The notes under the pieces: generated by a model | What the model was told of the DNA's origin: nothing | The model's input: only the letters and a program-made list of their open reading frames with translations | Database searches by the model: none | Assembly: GCF_036885195.1 (NCBI RefSeq) | Contig: NZ_CP133656.1 | Coordinates: forward strand, 806,001-870,000 | Direction of reading: 5' to 3' | Length of the DNA: 64,000 nucleotides | Origin: Pectobacterium cacticida | GTDB lineage: Bacteria; Pseudomonadota; Gammaproteobacteria; Enterobacterales; Enterobacteriaceae | Part shown: in pieces, positions 6,267 to 16,083 of the stretch | Numbering within the stretch: the stretch's first letter is position 1 | Layout of the letters: each line of letters starts with the position of its first letter | Program-made: the position numbers and the translations under genes

Positions 6267-8984
6267 TTATAAGCCAGGTAACTCGTTATCTTTTAACAAG
6301 ATGCATGGCAGCAGAGCCGAGGGCAGCGCTGAGCGAATTTCCTTTTCCACGTGTTTCATATCGCCGATCACAACCCAAACCATCCGTTCGGGGTTTATCC
6401 ATTGTTGGGCCTGATGTTGCAGGTCTGCCGGTGTCATCGCGGCAACATATTTCGCGTATTGTTGCCAATAGTTTTCTGGCCTTTGCTGGGTAATGGCATA
6501 CCGGATGTAACTCAGTAATTGTCCCACGCCCTCAAACCCGCCGCGTAACCGCAGCAATTCTCCCCGGCGAAATTGCTCTAATTCGCTGGTGTTGATGGGG
6601 CGATCTTGCTGAATGGTCGTTAGCTGACGGAAGATTTCGCTCAGCGCTTCTCCACTACTTTCGCGTTGTACCGAGGTAGATAGCCCCTGTATATAGGTGG
6701 CCTTATGCTGTCTCAATATGCCTTTAACACCATAAGTCCAGTTGTGTTCTTCGCGCAGCGAGGTATTGAGTCGTGAAGCAAAACCATTGAACAGAATTTC
6801 ATGTAACAGGGTGAACGCGGCATCCTCCTGACCATCAAGCCGGGGAATCAATGATGCGGCGGCAATGGTGGTCTGCATCGATCCCGGTTTGTCCACAAGG
6901 TAGAGGGTGGCGGTATTAGCCCTGAAGGCGGGGAGCGCCAGGTCGTCATATGAGCTGTTGTCTATCCAGTCGCCGAACAACGTGTCGAGCTGGTTGACCA
7001 CATCGGCAAAATCGGCGCTGCCAGCAAGAATAAATTGAGCCCCTGTTGGAACAAGGAGGCGCGACTGATGCGCGGACAGTGCGTCAAACGCCATGTTTTC
7101 TAATGACGCCGGTGTACCGGAGCCGAACATTGGCGTTGCATAAGGGTGATCGGCGGCAAATAGCGATTGTGAGAGCAATAATGCGGCAATGCCATCGGGG
7201 GTAGTCAGTTCGGATTGCAGGTGACTGAGCTGCTGCGAACGATGGTGTTCAAATTCTTGTTCGGTGAAGCGGCTCCGACGCACTCTGTCAGCCAGAAGTT
7301 CAAGCGCGGGAGCTAGCCGCGACGTTAACGCCCGCAGCGTCACGGTTAGATTATCCTGTCCTACGGAAATGCTAATATCGGCCCCGAGGCGCTCGGCTTT
7401 TTCGGCCATGTCGTTGGCCGTCAAGGTTTCGGTGCCGCATTCGCTGAGGATGGCACCAAGCAGTTGCCCGGCGCCCGGCGCATAAAACCGATCCCATGCG
7501 CAACCGCGTGGAATGACTAGCGAGATTAGCGTCTCAGGTTGAGGCGATCGTGCGGCGAACGTGACGGCAATGCCATTTGCTAGCATCGCTTTACGTTGTT
7601 CCGGCAGCGTTATCTCGGCGGAGATCTGGATTTTCGGCACGTCTCTGGCAGGTGGGGCGACCTCAAGCGAACGTGCAGTGAAAGGAACAATATGAAGCGA
7701 GTAACGGTTATCGTTTAACCAACGACCGGCGCAGAGACGAATTTCTTCGCCGGTGATCGTTGCCAGCCGGGAGAATATGCGGCGAAACCCCAGGGCATCT
7801 CCCATGGTGCCATAATGGAAAGAGAGGAGGTCCGCAATGTTCGTCACCGTCGCATTGCTTTTTATGTCGTCGATCAGATAGGCATCTCGCACTCTTTCCA
7901 GCGTGTCATCCGAGACGCCGTTGGCGATAAATTCGGCAAGAATGTCGAGGATACTCGCCTCAAGGTCGGCGGGAGACGTATCATTCTGCGCCTGAGCCAT
8001 AATGGTAAATTGGCTACAGATTTGGCCAGGTTCAATCCAGGCGCTGACGAAGGTGGCGATACCCGCGTCAAGCACCAGCTTCTGATGCATGACGGACAGC
8101 ATGCCATGGGTCAGTATCGCAGGCAGCAGCAGTAATGTGGTGGTCTCATCATCACCATAGGGCGGGAGATTCCAGCGTAGATTCACTCTGGCGTGTGCGA
8201 CGCGATCTTCCAGAATTTCGCGGCGTTGCCCTTCAATCGCATTGACCCATACGGCAGGGCGTTGTAACGGTTCACCAGCGGGGATATGCCCAAAGAAGCG
8301 AGTGACCTTTTCTTTTGCCGTTTCGACGTTAATGGCTCCCGCCAGTGTCAATACGGCATTTGACGGACGATACCAGCGGAGGAACCAGCGGCGCACATCC
8401 TCCAGCGAGGCATTTTTCAGATCGACTTCTTCGCCCAATACGGTATGCGCATAGGGATGACCCGCAGGAAAACAGGTTTTCGATATGCGTTCAAAGATAG
8501 CGCCATAAGGCTCACCTTCACGCTCTTTTTTCTCATTCAGTACCACGTTGAGTTGGCGATCCAGCACATCTTGTTCCAGCCCTTCCAGAAAATGTCCCAT
8601 GCGGTCAGATTCGGCGAAAAGGGCAAAATCCAGCGCTTCCAGCGGCACCGTTTGATAATAGTTAGTGCGATCGCGGTTGGTCGTACCGTTCACCGTTAGC
8701 GCGCCGGCGGCCAACATGTGTTCCAGATACGAGCCGGGTAGATTACCGCTGCCGCCGAACATCAGGTGTTCAAAAAGGTGTGCGAAGCCGGTTTGCCCTG
8801 CGGGTTCATCCTTTGAACCGACGCGATACCAGACGTTGACCGCAACCACCGGAGCTTGATGATCTTCATGCACAATAACGGTTAATCCATTGTCCAGCGT
8901 GAATGTTGTGCAATCGATATTCAGCGCCATGTTATCGGGCGTCCAACCGCTAGGCGTATGCAGGTTATTTAATCGTGTCGTCAT
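6267..8984 (-). CDS. M16 family (pitrilysin/PqqL-like) zinc metallopeptidase
   Basis: A 905-residue two-lobed M16 peptidase. The inverted zinc motif HLFEH is at residues 69-73, with the third ligand glutamate in LNEKKERE at about residue 151. The second half (from about residue 460) repeats the M16 fold without the zinc motif, as in PqqL and FusC. M16 enzymes enclose and cut peptides or small proteins of limited size. The N-terminus MTTRLNNLHTPSGWTPD has no signal peptide, so a cytoplasmic location is predicted, in contrast to periplasmic PqqL and FusC. It starts 25 bp after the TonB-dependent receptor gene and is almost certainly co-transcribed with it. A later start at Met19 is possible and would not add a signal peptide either. 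The linkage suggests that it degrades what the receptor imports. Confidence 0.9.
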   Translation of the reverse strand: MTTRLNNLHTPSGWTPDNMALNIDCTTFTLDNGLTVIVHEDHQAPVVAVNVWYRVGSKDEPAGQTGFAHLFEHLMFGGSGNLPGSYLEHMLAAGALTVNGTTNRDRTNYYQTVPLEALDFALFAESDRMGHFLEGLEQDVLDRQLNVVLNEKKEREGEPYGAIFERISKTCFPAGHPYAHTVLGEEVDLKNASLEDVRRWFLRWYRPSNAVLTLAGAINVETAKEKVTRFFGHIPAGEPLQRPAVWVNAIEGQRREILEDRVAHARVNLRWNLPPYGDDETTTLLLLPAILTHGMLSVMHQKLVLDAGIATFVSAWIEPGQICSQFTIMAQAQNDTSPADLEASILDILAEFIANGVSDDTLERVRDAYLIDDIKSNATVTNIADLLSFHYGTMGDALGFRRIFSRLATITGEEIRLCAGRWLNDNRYSLHIVPFTARSLEVAPPARDVPKIQISAEITLPEQRKAMLANGIAVTFAARSPQPETLISLVIPRGCAWDRFYAPGAGQLLGAILSECGTETLTANDMAEKAERLGADISISVGQDNLTVTLRALTSRLAPALELLADRVRRSRFTEQEFEHHRSQQLSHLQSELTTPDGIAALLLSQSLFAADHPYATPMFGSGTPASLENMAFDALSAHQSRLLVPTGAQFILAGSADFADVVNQLDTLFGDWIDNSSYDDLALPAFRANTATLYLVDKPGSMQTTIAAASLIPRLDGQEDAAFTLLHEILFNGFASRLNTSLREEHNWTYGVKGILRQHKATYIQGLSTSVQRESSGEALSEIFRQLTTIQQDRPINTSELEQFRRGELLRLRGGFEGVGQLLSYIRYAITQQRPENYWQQYAKYVAAMTPADLQHQAQQWINPERMVWVVIGDMKHVEKEIRSALPSALLPCILLKDNELPGL

Positions 8985-9009
8985 TTAATTACGGGTTCCC
9001 TTCAGAACA

Positions 9010-11532
9010 TCAAAAAGTGCCATCGATAGTGAAGACTACATTACGCGGCGCGCCATACCAGTTGCCGGAGTCAACGCCACTGGTACTGCTGTAATAATGG
9101 CGGTCAAACAGGTTGTTGACGTTGAGCGCCGCAGACCAGTTGTCAGTAATTTGATAAGAGAGCCGCGTAGACACAACGCTATAAAAACCCTGACCAAACG
9201 CATAAGTCACATAATTTTCAAAATCGCAGGTAGCGTCGGCGTTGACCTTGCTGCATACCTGACCACTGGTATAGTTGCGGGTTTGGGCAATAACGCCTAA
9301 TCCAACGCGTGTCTTATTCAAGTACTCGTTGCCGCTAAGTTGGAAGTCATTCCACAGTTTGAACATATGCTTGGGCGTAAAGCTCGACAGCGTTCTATCG
9401 TTACTGGTGTCTTCAGCGTCCGGTTTTGATTTGTTGCTGTTAAAGGTGTAGCCAAAATTGACTGACCACCAGGGCAAGGGTTCACCCGTAATCTCGAAAT
9501 CAATCCCTTCACTGATTTCTTCCCGGCTTCCTATACGGTAATAATCTGGATTCAATAGATCGGTCTCGGCGCCATTACGCTGCATTGAGCGATAGGCGGA
9601 GAGTGACGCATTGGTTGACCCTTGACTGTATTTAATGCCGATTTCCCTGGTGCTGCCGGTCATGGGGGGTAACGGGTTGTTATCTACCGTCCTCATCTGG
9701 GCCTGGAACTGGTAAAGATCGGTGTAGCTGCCATAGACAGACCAGTCCGGCGAAATATCGTAGCGCAGTGCATAATAGGGTACTGATGTGCGCTCCGTTT
9801 TAACATTTACCCCTAAGTTCATGTCTAAGCTGGGGATAAACGCATTATAGTTGGCATCATAACGATCCCAGCGTAGCGCCGTTTGGAAATGCAAATCAGG
9901 TAGAAAAGGCAATAGTACTGAATCCACTTTTGCCACTAAATTAGAGGTGTTATAACCAACGGTGTTAAGCGACTGGATATCCCAGTTTGGCTCGGGGTCA
10001 GTGAGTAAACCCGTTCCGGTTACGTTATAAAACGAGACAATGTCTGATTTGTTTTTCTGGTAGCTGCCGGAAAAAGACACCTGTTGGGGCAGAGAAAACA
10101 CATCGAATTTACCGACGAGGTTAATGTCGGAAAGATACTGTTTGCTATCCGAATTCCCTGCCGAATTATCGGAATAACGCCAGTCCGGCATTAGGTCGGG
10201 CACGGCGCCGATGATCGATCCCTCGCGATAAATGTTGCTTTGGTCTAAGTAAGTTAACTGGGCGTTCAACGTCCAATGTTCACCCAGCGTTTGTTTTAAC
10301 TGGGTAAACAGCTCTTTGGAAATTAACTGCTCATGCCCCCAGGGCAGCGTTAAACTCGTGCTGCGTGGATAGTTTGCATCACGCCCCGACTGATATCGGG
10401 GTAATCCGCTTTCCCACGGCAGGCTGTTTTTTCGAACATAGCTGCCTCCGACCGAAAACAGAGTCGTTGGCGTGAGGTCGGCTTCGAGAATACCGTAGAG
10501 CAGGCGAGAGCGCTCATTTGCCGGATGATAAAATTGGTCTTTATCCTGCCAGGTGATGACGGTACGCCCGCGGAGTTTATCATCGAACGCCAGCGGGCTG
10601 CTGACGTCAACAGAGGTACGGTAGTCGTTCCAGGAGCCAGCTTGACCGCTGATCGAGACCTGTTTGTGATCGAGCGGGCGTTTACGCGTTAAATTGATGC
10701 TCCCGCCGGGGGAACTGCTGCCGACGCTGTTTAAACTGTCTCCCCCGCGTAAAATTTCCGCGTGATCGAACATCGACATATCAAAAGAGGAGATCGCGCT
10801 GTCAGAAGAAGTCAGAGAATTGAATAGCTGGATGGGCGTGCCGCCATCCAGTTGGATATTGGTGACGCGCCAGCCGCGTGAATAATATTGATCAGACCCA
10901 CTGATTTTCCTGACAGTAATCCCCGATGCCTTTGACATCACGGAATCCAGACTGGTCAGGTTCTGATCCTTGATCTGTTTGTTGGTTATAACGCTGACGC
11001 TTTGCGGCGTTTCTTTTAATGATTGCGGCGTTTTCGAGCCGATACTGATAGCGGTGGTGGTGTAACTGTTGCTGCCTTCTGTCGCCGTTAAATCCGTGCT
11101 GCCATTAGCCCCTCCCGCCACGATCGCGCTCTGAACGCCTTCAACCTTTACGGCATTAAGCTGATTTGGGTTATCACCGTTCGATTGCGGGCCGCTTAAC
11201 GTGACGATATTTTGCTGCGAATCCAGTATAAAGTGCAATCCACTCCCCGCCAGCAGCTTTTCAAGCGCGTCTGAGGCGCTCAGTTTGCCGCTTACCCCTG
11301 GTGTGGCTAGCCCGTCGGTTAGTGAGCTGGGCGCAATTAATTGCATATTACTTTGTAAACTAAACTGAACCAGTGCGAGGCTTAAGTTCCCCGCTGGGAT
11401 TTGATAATCTGCAATTGAATCCGATTGGCTATTGGTCACATTTCCTGTCGCCGCAGAAAGAAATGGCGGCGAGAGAAATAGTGTAGAGGCGATAATTAAT
11501 GCCAGTCTTTTTATTTTAACATTGTGCTTCAT
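9010..11532 (-). CDS. TonB-dependent outer-membrane receptor with STN signalling domain
   Basis: An 840-residue receptor of the siderophore-receptor (FecA-like) class. A signal peptide is cut near residue 27-28 (PFLSAA). An STN domain follows at about 40-115 (IPAGNLSLALVQFSLQS), the part that contacts a FecR-type anti-sigma factor in the periplasm. The plug domain starts near LKETPQSVSVITNKQI, and a 22-strand barrel ends in the canonical C-terminal Phe (VVFTIDGTF). The annotation class 'siderophore receptor' rests on fold only. With an M16 protease and an SbmA/YddA-type transporter as neighbours, a peptide or small-protein ligand is at least as likely. The 108-bp gap upstream may hold its own promoter for the linked sigma factor, but I see no convincing motif. 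Confidence 0.93.
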   Translation of the reverse strand: MKHNVKIKRLALIIASTLFLSPPFLSAATGNVTNSQSDSIADYQIPAGNLSLALVQFSLQSNMQLIAPSSLTDGLATPGVSGKLSASDALEKLLAGSGLHFILDSQQNIVTLSGPQSNGDNPNQLNAVKVEGVQSAIVAGGANGSTDLTATEGSNSYTTTAISIGSKTPQSLKETPQSVSVITNKQIKDQNLTSLDSVMSKASGITVRKISGSDQYYSRGWRVTNIQLDGGTPIQLFNSLTSSDSAISSFDMSMFDHAEILRGGDSLNSVGSSSPGGSINLTRKRPLDHKQVSISGQAGSWNDYRTSVDVSSPLAFDDKLRGRTVITWQDKDQFYHPANERSRLLYGILEADLTPTTLFSVGGSYVRKNSLPWESGLPRYQSGRDANYPRSTSLTLPWGHEQLISKELFTQLKQTLGEHWTLNAQLTYLDQSNIYREGSIIGAVPDLMPDWRYSDNSAGNSDSKQYLSDINLVGKFDVFSLPQQVSFSGSYQKNKSDIVSFYNVTGTGLLTDPEPNWDIQSLNTVGYNTSNLVAKVDSVLLPFLPDLHFQTALRWDRYDANYNAFIPSLDMNLGVNVKTERTSVPYYALRYDISPDWSVYGSYTDLYQFQAQMRTVDNNPLPPMTGSTREIGIKYSQGSTNASLSAYRSMQRNGAETDLLNPDYYRIGSREEISEGIDFEITGEPLPWWSVNFGYTFNSNKSKPDAEDTSNDRTLSSFTPKHMFKLWNDFQLSGNEYLNKTRVGLGVIAQTRNYTSGQVCSKVNADATCDFENYVTYAFGQGFYSVVSTRLSYQITDNWSAALNVNNLFDRHYYSSTSGVDSGNWYGAPRNVVFTIDGTF

Positions 11533-11640
11533 TATTTTGTTTCCCTCGTTAAACGGCTTTTTTAAATAAAACGTGACCGACAGGAAAAAACATCACTGTA
11601 TATAAAAATATTTTTATTTTGGAAGGCGGGGCAAAGGACA

Positions 11641-12450
11641 TTAACTTTTTTCTGTAATATAAAACTGAATAGGCACGATAAGCTCTGCACTGCCATTTTT
11701 TAGCGTGCTTGTTGGGGGTTTCGGCAGCGGCGATACGCGTTTAACTAAATCAAGCGATTCCTTATCTAATATCGAATAACCACGACTTTTAACGATGCTG
11801 ACATCCGTTACATTACCCCTTTCATCAACGAAAAACCGTAGGAGGATCGTATCCTGCTGATGGGTGCGTAGCGCAAACGCGGGATAGCGTTTTTCTTTTT
11901 GCAAACGCGCCAGAATGGCTGATTGCCAGCTCATATTGGCCTTTAGCGTGGCGTCACTCGTTGCGCCTACCTGTGGCGCACGGTTAACGTCGGCAATTCG
12001 ACGGTTGCTGTTATCGATTTGCTGCTGGCTTTGCCGCGCTGGCGAAGGTGTAACAACGTGTTTTTCTACTTTCTTCTGTTTGCGCGGTTCGTGTTTCACG
12101 TCAGGCTTTTCACGTACGGTTAGCTTTGCAACGGCCTTCGGCTCCTCCTTTACCACCGACTGAATGATTTCCGCTTCCGGTGGCGGTGGGGGAGGCGTAT
12201 CCGGCGTAGCGGCTGGCTCCATCTCAACTTGCGGTTTTACGGATGTCGCCAGCGCGGCAAGCTCAATAGCGATCGGTGCTGCAGCCGGCGTTTGTGACAA
12301 TGGCGGCGGCATTCTGATTGTTGGATCGCGTAATAACAGTGCAATTACGGCAAGATGCCCGGCCATGACCAAGAGTGGCGTCGCTAACCACAGGGCTTTC
12401 TTATATAGGGCAGGCCGCCGCGCCGACTGCATACCATAGATAGCCGTCAT
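11641..12450 (-). CDS. TonB energy-transducer protein dedicated to the accessory receptor
   Basis: A 269-residue TonB-like protein. A short cytoplasmic N-terminus leads into one membrane anchor (about residues 19-41, ALWLATPLLVMAGHLAVIAL). A Pro/Glu/Lys-rich spacer with a run of Pro (PPPPPPEAE) and basic repeats spans the periplasm. The C-terminal TonB domain contains RYPAFALRTHQQ and VDERGNVTDVSIVKSRGY. It transmits the proton-motive force from ExbB-ExbD to an outer-membrane receptor. The start codon overlaps the exbD stop by four bases. A chromosomal general tonB is expected elsewhere, so this copy is probably specialised for the adjacent receptor. Confidence 0.93.
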   Translation of the reverse strand: MTAIYGMQSARRPALYKKALWLATPLLVMAGHLAVIALLLRDPTIRMPPPLSQTPAAAPIAIELAALATSVKPQVEMEPAATPDTPPPPPPEAEIIQSVVKEEPKAVAKLTVREKPDVKHEPRKQKKVEKHVVTPSPARQSQQQIDNSNRRIADVNRAPQVGATSDATLKANMSWQSAILARLQKEKRYPAFALRTHQQDTILLRFFVDERGNVTDVSIVKSRGYSILDKESLDLVKRVSPLPKPPTSTLKNGSAELIVPIQFYITEKS

Positions 12451-12887
12451 TTTCCGGTTTCCTTGGTATGACCGCCGGCATCCATACCGATGAGTGATAC
12501 TTTGAGGTAACCGTTATCGCGCAATAAATCCATCAGCGATATTAATGCCTGATAATTAACGTTCTTATCCGCACGAATAAATATGCGCGTTCCCGTATTG
12601 TTGTTGCTGGCTTGATTAATTTCCCTGGTGAATTCGTTACGCGTAATGGCCCGATCTTTGATAAATAGATCGCCACCCTCTTTTAAGTTGATAATAAGCG
12701 GTTGCTGATTATCAGGTTGAGGCGCTTTAGTTGTCGACGGTAGATCAATATCAATATTGCTGGTTGCCAGCGGGGCGGTAACCATAAAAATGATCAGTAA
12801 TACCAGCATGACATCAATAAACGGCGTGACGTTTATGTCACTCAGCGCATTCAAATCATCATCGGATGATGTAGGAGTAAAAGCCAT
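12447..12887 (-). CDS. exbD: ExbD-type biopolymer transport protein
   Basis: A 146-residue ExbD homologue. The start at 12887 gives MAFTPTSSDDDLNALSDIN, matching the typical ExbD start. A single membrane helix carries the essential aspartate in NVTPFIDVMLVLLIIFMV, followed by a periplasmic domain. It begins one base after the exbB stop and overlaps tonB by four bases, so exbB-exbD-tonB form one translationally coupled unit. With ExbB it forms the proton-driven motor for TonB. Confidence 0.93.
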   Translation of the reverse strand: MAFTPTSSDDDLNALSDINVTPFIDVMLVLLIIFMVTAPLATSNIDIDLPSTTKAPQPDNQQPLIINLKEGGDLFIKDRAITRNEFTREINQASNNNTGTRIFIRADKNVNYQALISLMDLLRDNGYLKVSLIGMDAGGHTKETGK

Positions 12888-12888
12888 G

Positions 12889-13899
12889 TTAAACCACCCG
12901 TTTAATGTCATGCTGCTGGGCTAATTCCTGGCATGATGATTCCTGCTCTTCATCAAGCTGTTGACTCAGTAGACATAGCGTCAACGTTGAAACATCCATC
13001 ATCTGCTGGCGAGCGCCGCTAATATGTCGGGTTAGCATGTTAAAGAAAATAACAGCCGGAATGGCGACGGCCAGCCCTAGCGCGGTGGCAAAAAGCGACT
13101 CGGCGATACCTGGCGCCACGACGCTGAGACTGGTCGATTGCATGCGCGCTATCGACGTAAAGCTGTGCATGATCCCCCACACCGTGCCGAAGAGACCAAC
13201 AAATGGCGCGACGGCGGTTGTCGTTGCAAGAATACTGACGCCTCGCGTCAGGCGGCGCGCTTCCCCGGCCTCGACACGGCTGATACGTGCCTGAACCCGT
13301 TCTTTTAAGGTTTCGACTATCAGCCGTCCACCATTTTCTTGCTTATGCTTTAACTCTACCAGCGCCTGCTCGCCAATGTGCCGACAGACGCGCGAAGAGA
13401 GTTTACGGGTCTCTTCCAACGTCAAAGACTGGCAGAGTTGCGCCGCACTCGTTTGCAAACCACGGCGGTAATAAAGAATACTGATGGTTTTACTCAACCA
13501 CACAGACCAGCTCAGTACCGAGCCACTGAGTAGCAACAAGATAACCATCTTGCCAACGCTATCGGCGTGGTGATAGAGCGCGATGGGTGAAAAGTCCAGG
13601 TTGCTTGTCGCCGCCGTGGTTATGGTTTCTTGAGGCTTAGTAACAGCGCTCTCTGGCGTAGAGGCGCTGGATTCAGCCTCAGTCGGCGCTTGTAGTTCGG
13701 CATCGCTCTCTGGCGCGCTGGTTGTAGCCTCTGTTACCGTGGTGGGGGAGGCTGCTACCGGCGCGGCGTCCGCAGGAGAATTGAGCGCCTCTGCGGCATG
13801 TGCTGGCAACGCGCTTAACATGAAAAACAACGGCGCGAATACCCATTGCATGACCAGCATACGTTTGGCGCTTAATACAGACCCGATAATAGTTAACAT
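12889..13899 (-). CDS. exbB: ExbB-type proton channel protein with long periplasmic N-terminal extension
   Basis: A MotA/TolQ/ExbB-family proton channel subunit of about 336 residues. The N-terminus has a hydrophobic signal-like segment ending in LSALPAHAA, followed by about 70 residues rich in Ala, Glu, Thr, Ser and Pro. The usual ExbB body with three membrane helices comes next, including ATTTAVAPFVGLFGTVWGIM and the LGLAVAIPAVIFFN helix. The start at 13899 is preceded by AGAGGA; a start 13 codons later (13860) would leave only the signal peptide. A longer upstream frame is unlikely. It is first in the exbB-exbD-tonB unit, about 190 bp after the ABC transporter gene. Confidence 0.9.
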   Translation of the reverse strand: MLTIIGSVLSAKRMLVMQWVFAPLFFMLSALPAHAAEALNSPADAAPVAASPTTVTEATTSAPESDAELQAPTEAESSASTPESAVTKPQETITTAATSNLDFSPIALYHHADSVGKMVILLLLSGSVLSWSVWLSKTISILYYRRGLQTSAAQLCQSLTLEETRKLSSRVCRHIGEQALVELKHKQENGGRLIVETLKERVQARISRVEAGEARRLTRGVSILATTTAVAPFVGLFGTVWGIMHSFTSIARMQSTSLSVVAPGIAESLFATALGLAVAIPAVIFFNMLTRHISGARQQMMDVSTLTLCLLSQQLDEEQESSCQELAQQHDIKRVV

Positions 13900-14088
13900 G
13901 ATGAAAATTATCCTCTGGATGCAATGAAGCCAGTGACCCAAGTTGGGAACGCTAGCACCGTGCGGTTACTTCGCCTCTTTTCTTAACTAAACGTGTTAGC
14001 AAGGGGTTTACCGCAATAAAATTGAGATAATGATAAAAATATTTTTTAATCGCTTTTTGTTGTGCATCTTTCTTGTGGTCGCCAGATC

Positions 14089-15876
14089 TTAATTACCCGC
14101 GACATTGGGCAATGGCGTTAATGCTTTACAATGGTTTGCCGGATCGTTCGCATCAGCGGTATTGCGTAGTAACGACCATTTACCTCTGGAATGAAGTTGG
14201 AGTATTTCTTTATGAAATTCGGTAATGGAAGGGCGGTGCCCTACGCTGATATAGGTGGTGCCGGTTTCTGCCAGCAGTTGATAGAGTCCTCGTTCGGTAT
14301 CAATATCCACGGCGCTAGTCGCTTCATCCAGGAACACAAATTTTGACTTGGCAAGCAGTACTCTGGCGAAGCCAATACGTTGTTGTTCGCCGAGTGATAA
14401 CACTTTTCCCCAGTCCCGCACGCTGTCAAAATCACCATATTTATCGCATAGGTCGGAAAGATTAACCCTTTCCAGACAACGCTGTAGCACGTCATCCGAT
14501 ACCTGCCGGTTGGTGTTGGGGTAAAGCAATTGCGAGCGTAGATCTGCGAGGATCATGTAAGGGCGCTGAGGCAGGAAGAAACAGTCCTCAATCGCTGGCA
14601 TAGTAATTTCCCCTCGTCCTCGCTGCCATAATCCCGCCATGGCGCGTAACAGCGAGCTTTTACCGACACCGGTCTGCCCCTGGATTAGCAAATGCTGTCC
14701 GGGCGAGATCGTTAACGAGAGGTGTTGCGTTAATGTTTGTTCTCCGCCAGGCGTTTCGAGGCTGACATCGTGCAGCGCAATCGCGGAACCCTGCTGGATT
14801 CGTATTGTGTGCTTATGCGGATCGTCCTGTTGAATATCCAACTCATCAAATCGTTCGACGATTTGCGCCAGACGTACCGCGCTCGGAGCCATACTGGCAA
14901 TGGTGGGGATAAATTGCGAAAGTGTGGTCAGCGCCGTCATCATCTGCGTGGCGGCCGTGGTGGCCATAGCAATCGCCCCGTACTCAATTTTGTGTTCGAA
15001 GAACAGCGGCGCGATGAGGAAAAAGGGCGCCAGGTTCCATAATTGCCCCATACCGAAGTTAATCATCGACATTTTTAACTGATAAACAAGAATCGCCATT
15101 TTGCTATTCGTGGCGATTTCCAGTCGTCGGTCGATTTGCTGCTTTTCAGTCGCCTCACCACGGTAAAAAGCGACGGTTTCTGCGTTATCTCGCACATGCA
15201 GCAAACCGTAACGCAGATCGGCTTCCGCCACCGTGCTGTTAAAATTCAACCTGATCATTGGCGTATACATCGCCAGCGTGATGAGCGTAGAGATAATCGC
15301 ATAGGCAATCACATACCACATCATCGTCTGGCTGATGGAGGCGATGATAATGCCACCCGTTAATAACCCCATTAACTGGCTAATTATTTGCAGCGGAATA
15401 CCCGTCATGGTGCTGACAAACGGGTCCACATCGCCTTGAATACGTTGATCCGGATTGTCCAAATCTTCGTGTACGGTAATATTGTAGTAGGTTCGGCGAT
15501 GCAAATAGCGCGTTACAAGCCATTCGGTTAACCAGCTACGCCAGCGCACGTTCAGCACGTTGCTCAGATAGTACATCACCATTTGAACCACAAAACTGAG
15601 GACACTGACGATGGCGATAACCCAAAACAAATTCGTATACTGAGGTCGGTCGCGCGCAACAATCGCGTTGGTCATGTCCGCCGTCAGGTTTGCGGTCCAA
15701 TAACCGATGGCCGAGAAAGCCGGCGTCATGAGTAATAATATGCACATCAACACCCACCAACGGCGATGCTCCTTTTGTCGCCAGAATGGGTGAGTTAACA
15801 TCCATATACGGTTAAGTAATAGCCAGGAGATGCGATAATCTTTTTTATTGACCTCTGGGGTTTTACTGTCTTTCAT
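14089..15876 (-). CDS. SbmA/BacA- and YddA-type ABC transporter, fused permease and ATPase
   Basis: A 595-residue protein. The N-terminal half is an SbmA/BacA-like membrane domain with several membrane helices (for example WWVLMCILLLMTPAFSAIGYW) and the family segment WRSWLTEWLVTRYLHRRTYY. The C-terminal ATPase has Walker A GQTGVGKSS, signature LSLGEQQR, Walker B KFVFLDEATS and a switch His in SVGHRPS. This is the class of E. coli YddA and Pectobacterium FusD, related to SbmA, which imports peptides. It lies between the fecR-like gene and exbB, both on the same strand. In this setting I infer inner-membrane movement of the receptor's cargo or its fragments. The direction of transport cannot be read from the sequence. 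Confidence 0.9.
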   Translation of the reverse strand: MKDSKTPEVNKKDYRISWLLLNRIWMLTHPFWRQKEHRRWWVLMCILLLMTPAFSAIGYWTANLTADMTNAIVARDRPQYTNLFWVIAIVSVLSFVVQMVMYYLSNVLNVRWRSWLTEWLVTRYLHRRTYYNITVHEDLDNPDQRIQGDVDPFVSTMTGIPLQIISQLMGLLTGGIIIASISQTMMWYVIAYAIISTLITLAMYTPMIRLNFNSTVAEADLRYGLLHVRDNAETVAFYRGEATEKQQIDRRLEIATNSKMAILVYQLKMSMINFGMGQLWNLAPFFLIAPLFFEHKIEYGAIAMATTAATQMMTALTTLSQFIPTIASMAPSAVRLAQIVERFDELDIQQDDPHKHTIRIQQGSAIALHDVSLETPGGEQTLTQHLSLTISPGQHLLIQGQTGVGKSSLLRAMAGLWQRGRGEITMPAIEDCFFLPQRPYMILADLRSQLLYPNTNRQVSDDVLQRCLERVNLSDLCDKYGDFDSVRDWGKVLSLGEQQRIGFARVLLAKSKFVFLDEATSAVDIDTERGLYQLLAETGTTYISVGHRPSITEFHKEILQLHSRGKWSLLRNTADANDPANHCKALTPLPNVAGN

Positions 15877-16083
15877 TCCGACCCCATACTTTTTTCACGA
15901 GCATAACCATAGCCAGTCAACATTACGTCACCTTCTAAAGATGTCCCAAAACTCTTCCCGTAAGAAAAGCGAATTTGTCTTCGTCTTATTCAAGAACGTG
16001 CCAGCAAGGCAAAAACAGTAATGAGAAAAAAGAATATTTATGCTGATAGTGGGCGGGAATACGGGGATAGAATAAGAAGAGGT

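Noticed and set aside
9010..11532. Calling the receptor a siderophore receptor of defined specificity
   Set aside because: The fold is that of siderophore receptors, but there are no siderophore synthesis or ferric-reductase genes nearby and the neighbours point to a peptide or protein cargo. The ligand cannot be decided from sequence.
11533..11640. A FecI-dependent promoter before the TonB-dependent receptor gene
   Set aside because: No clear -35/-10 pair like that of fecA could be identified, and the consensus for this particular sigma factor is unknown.
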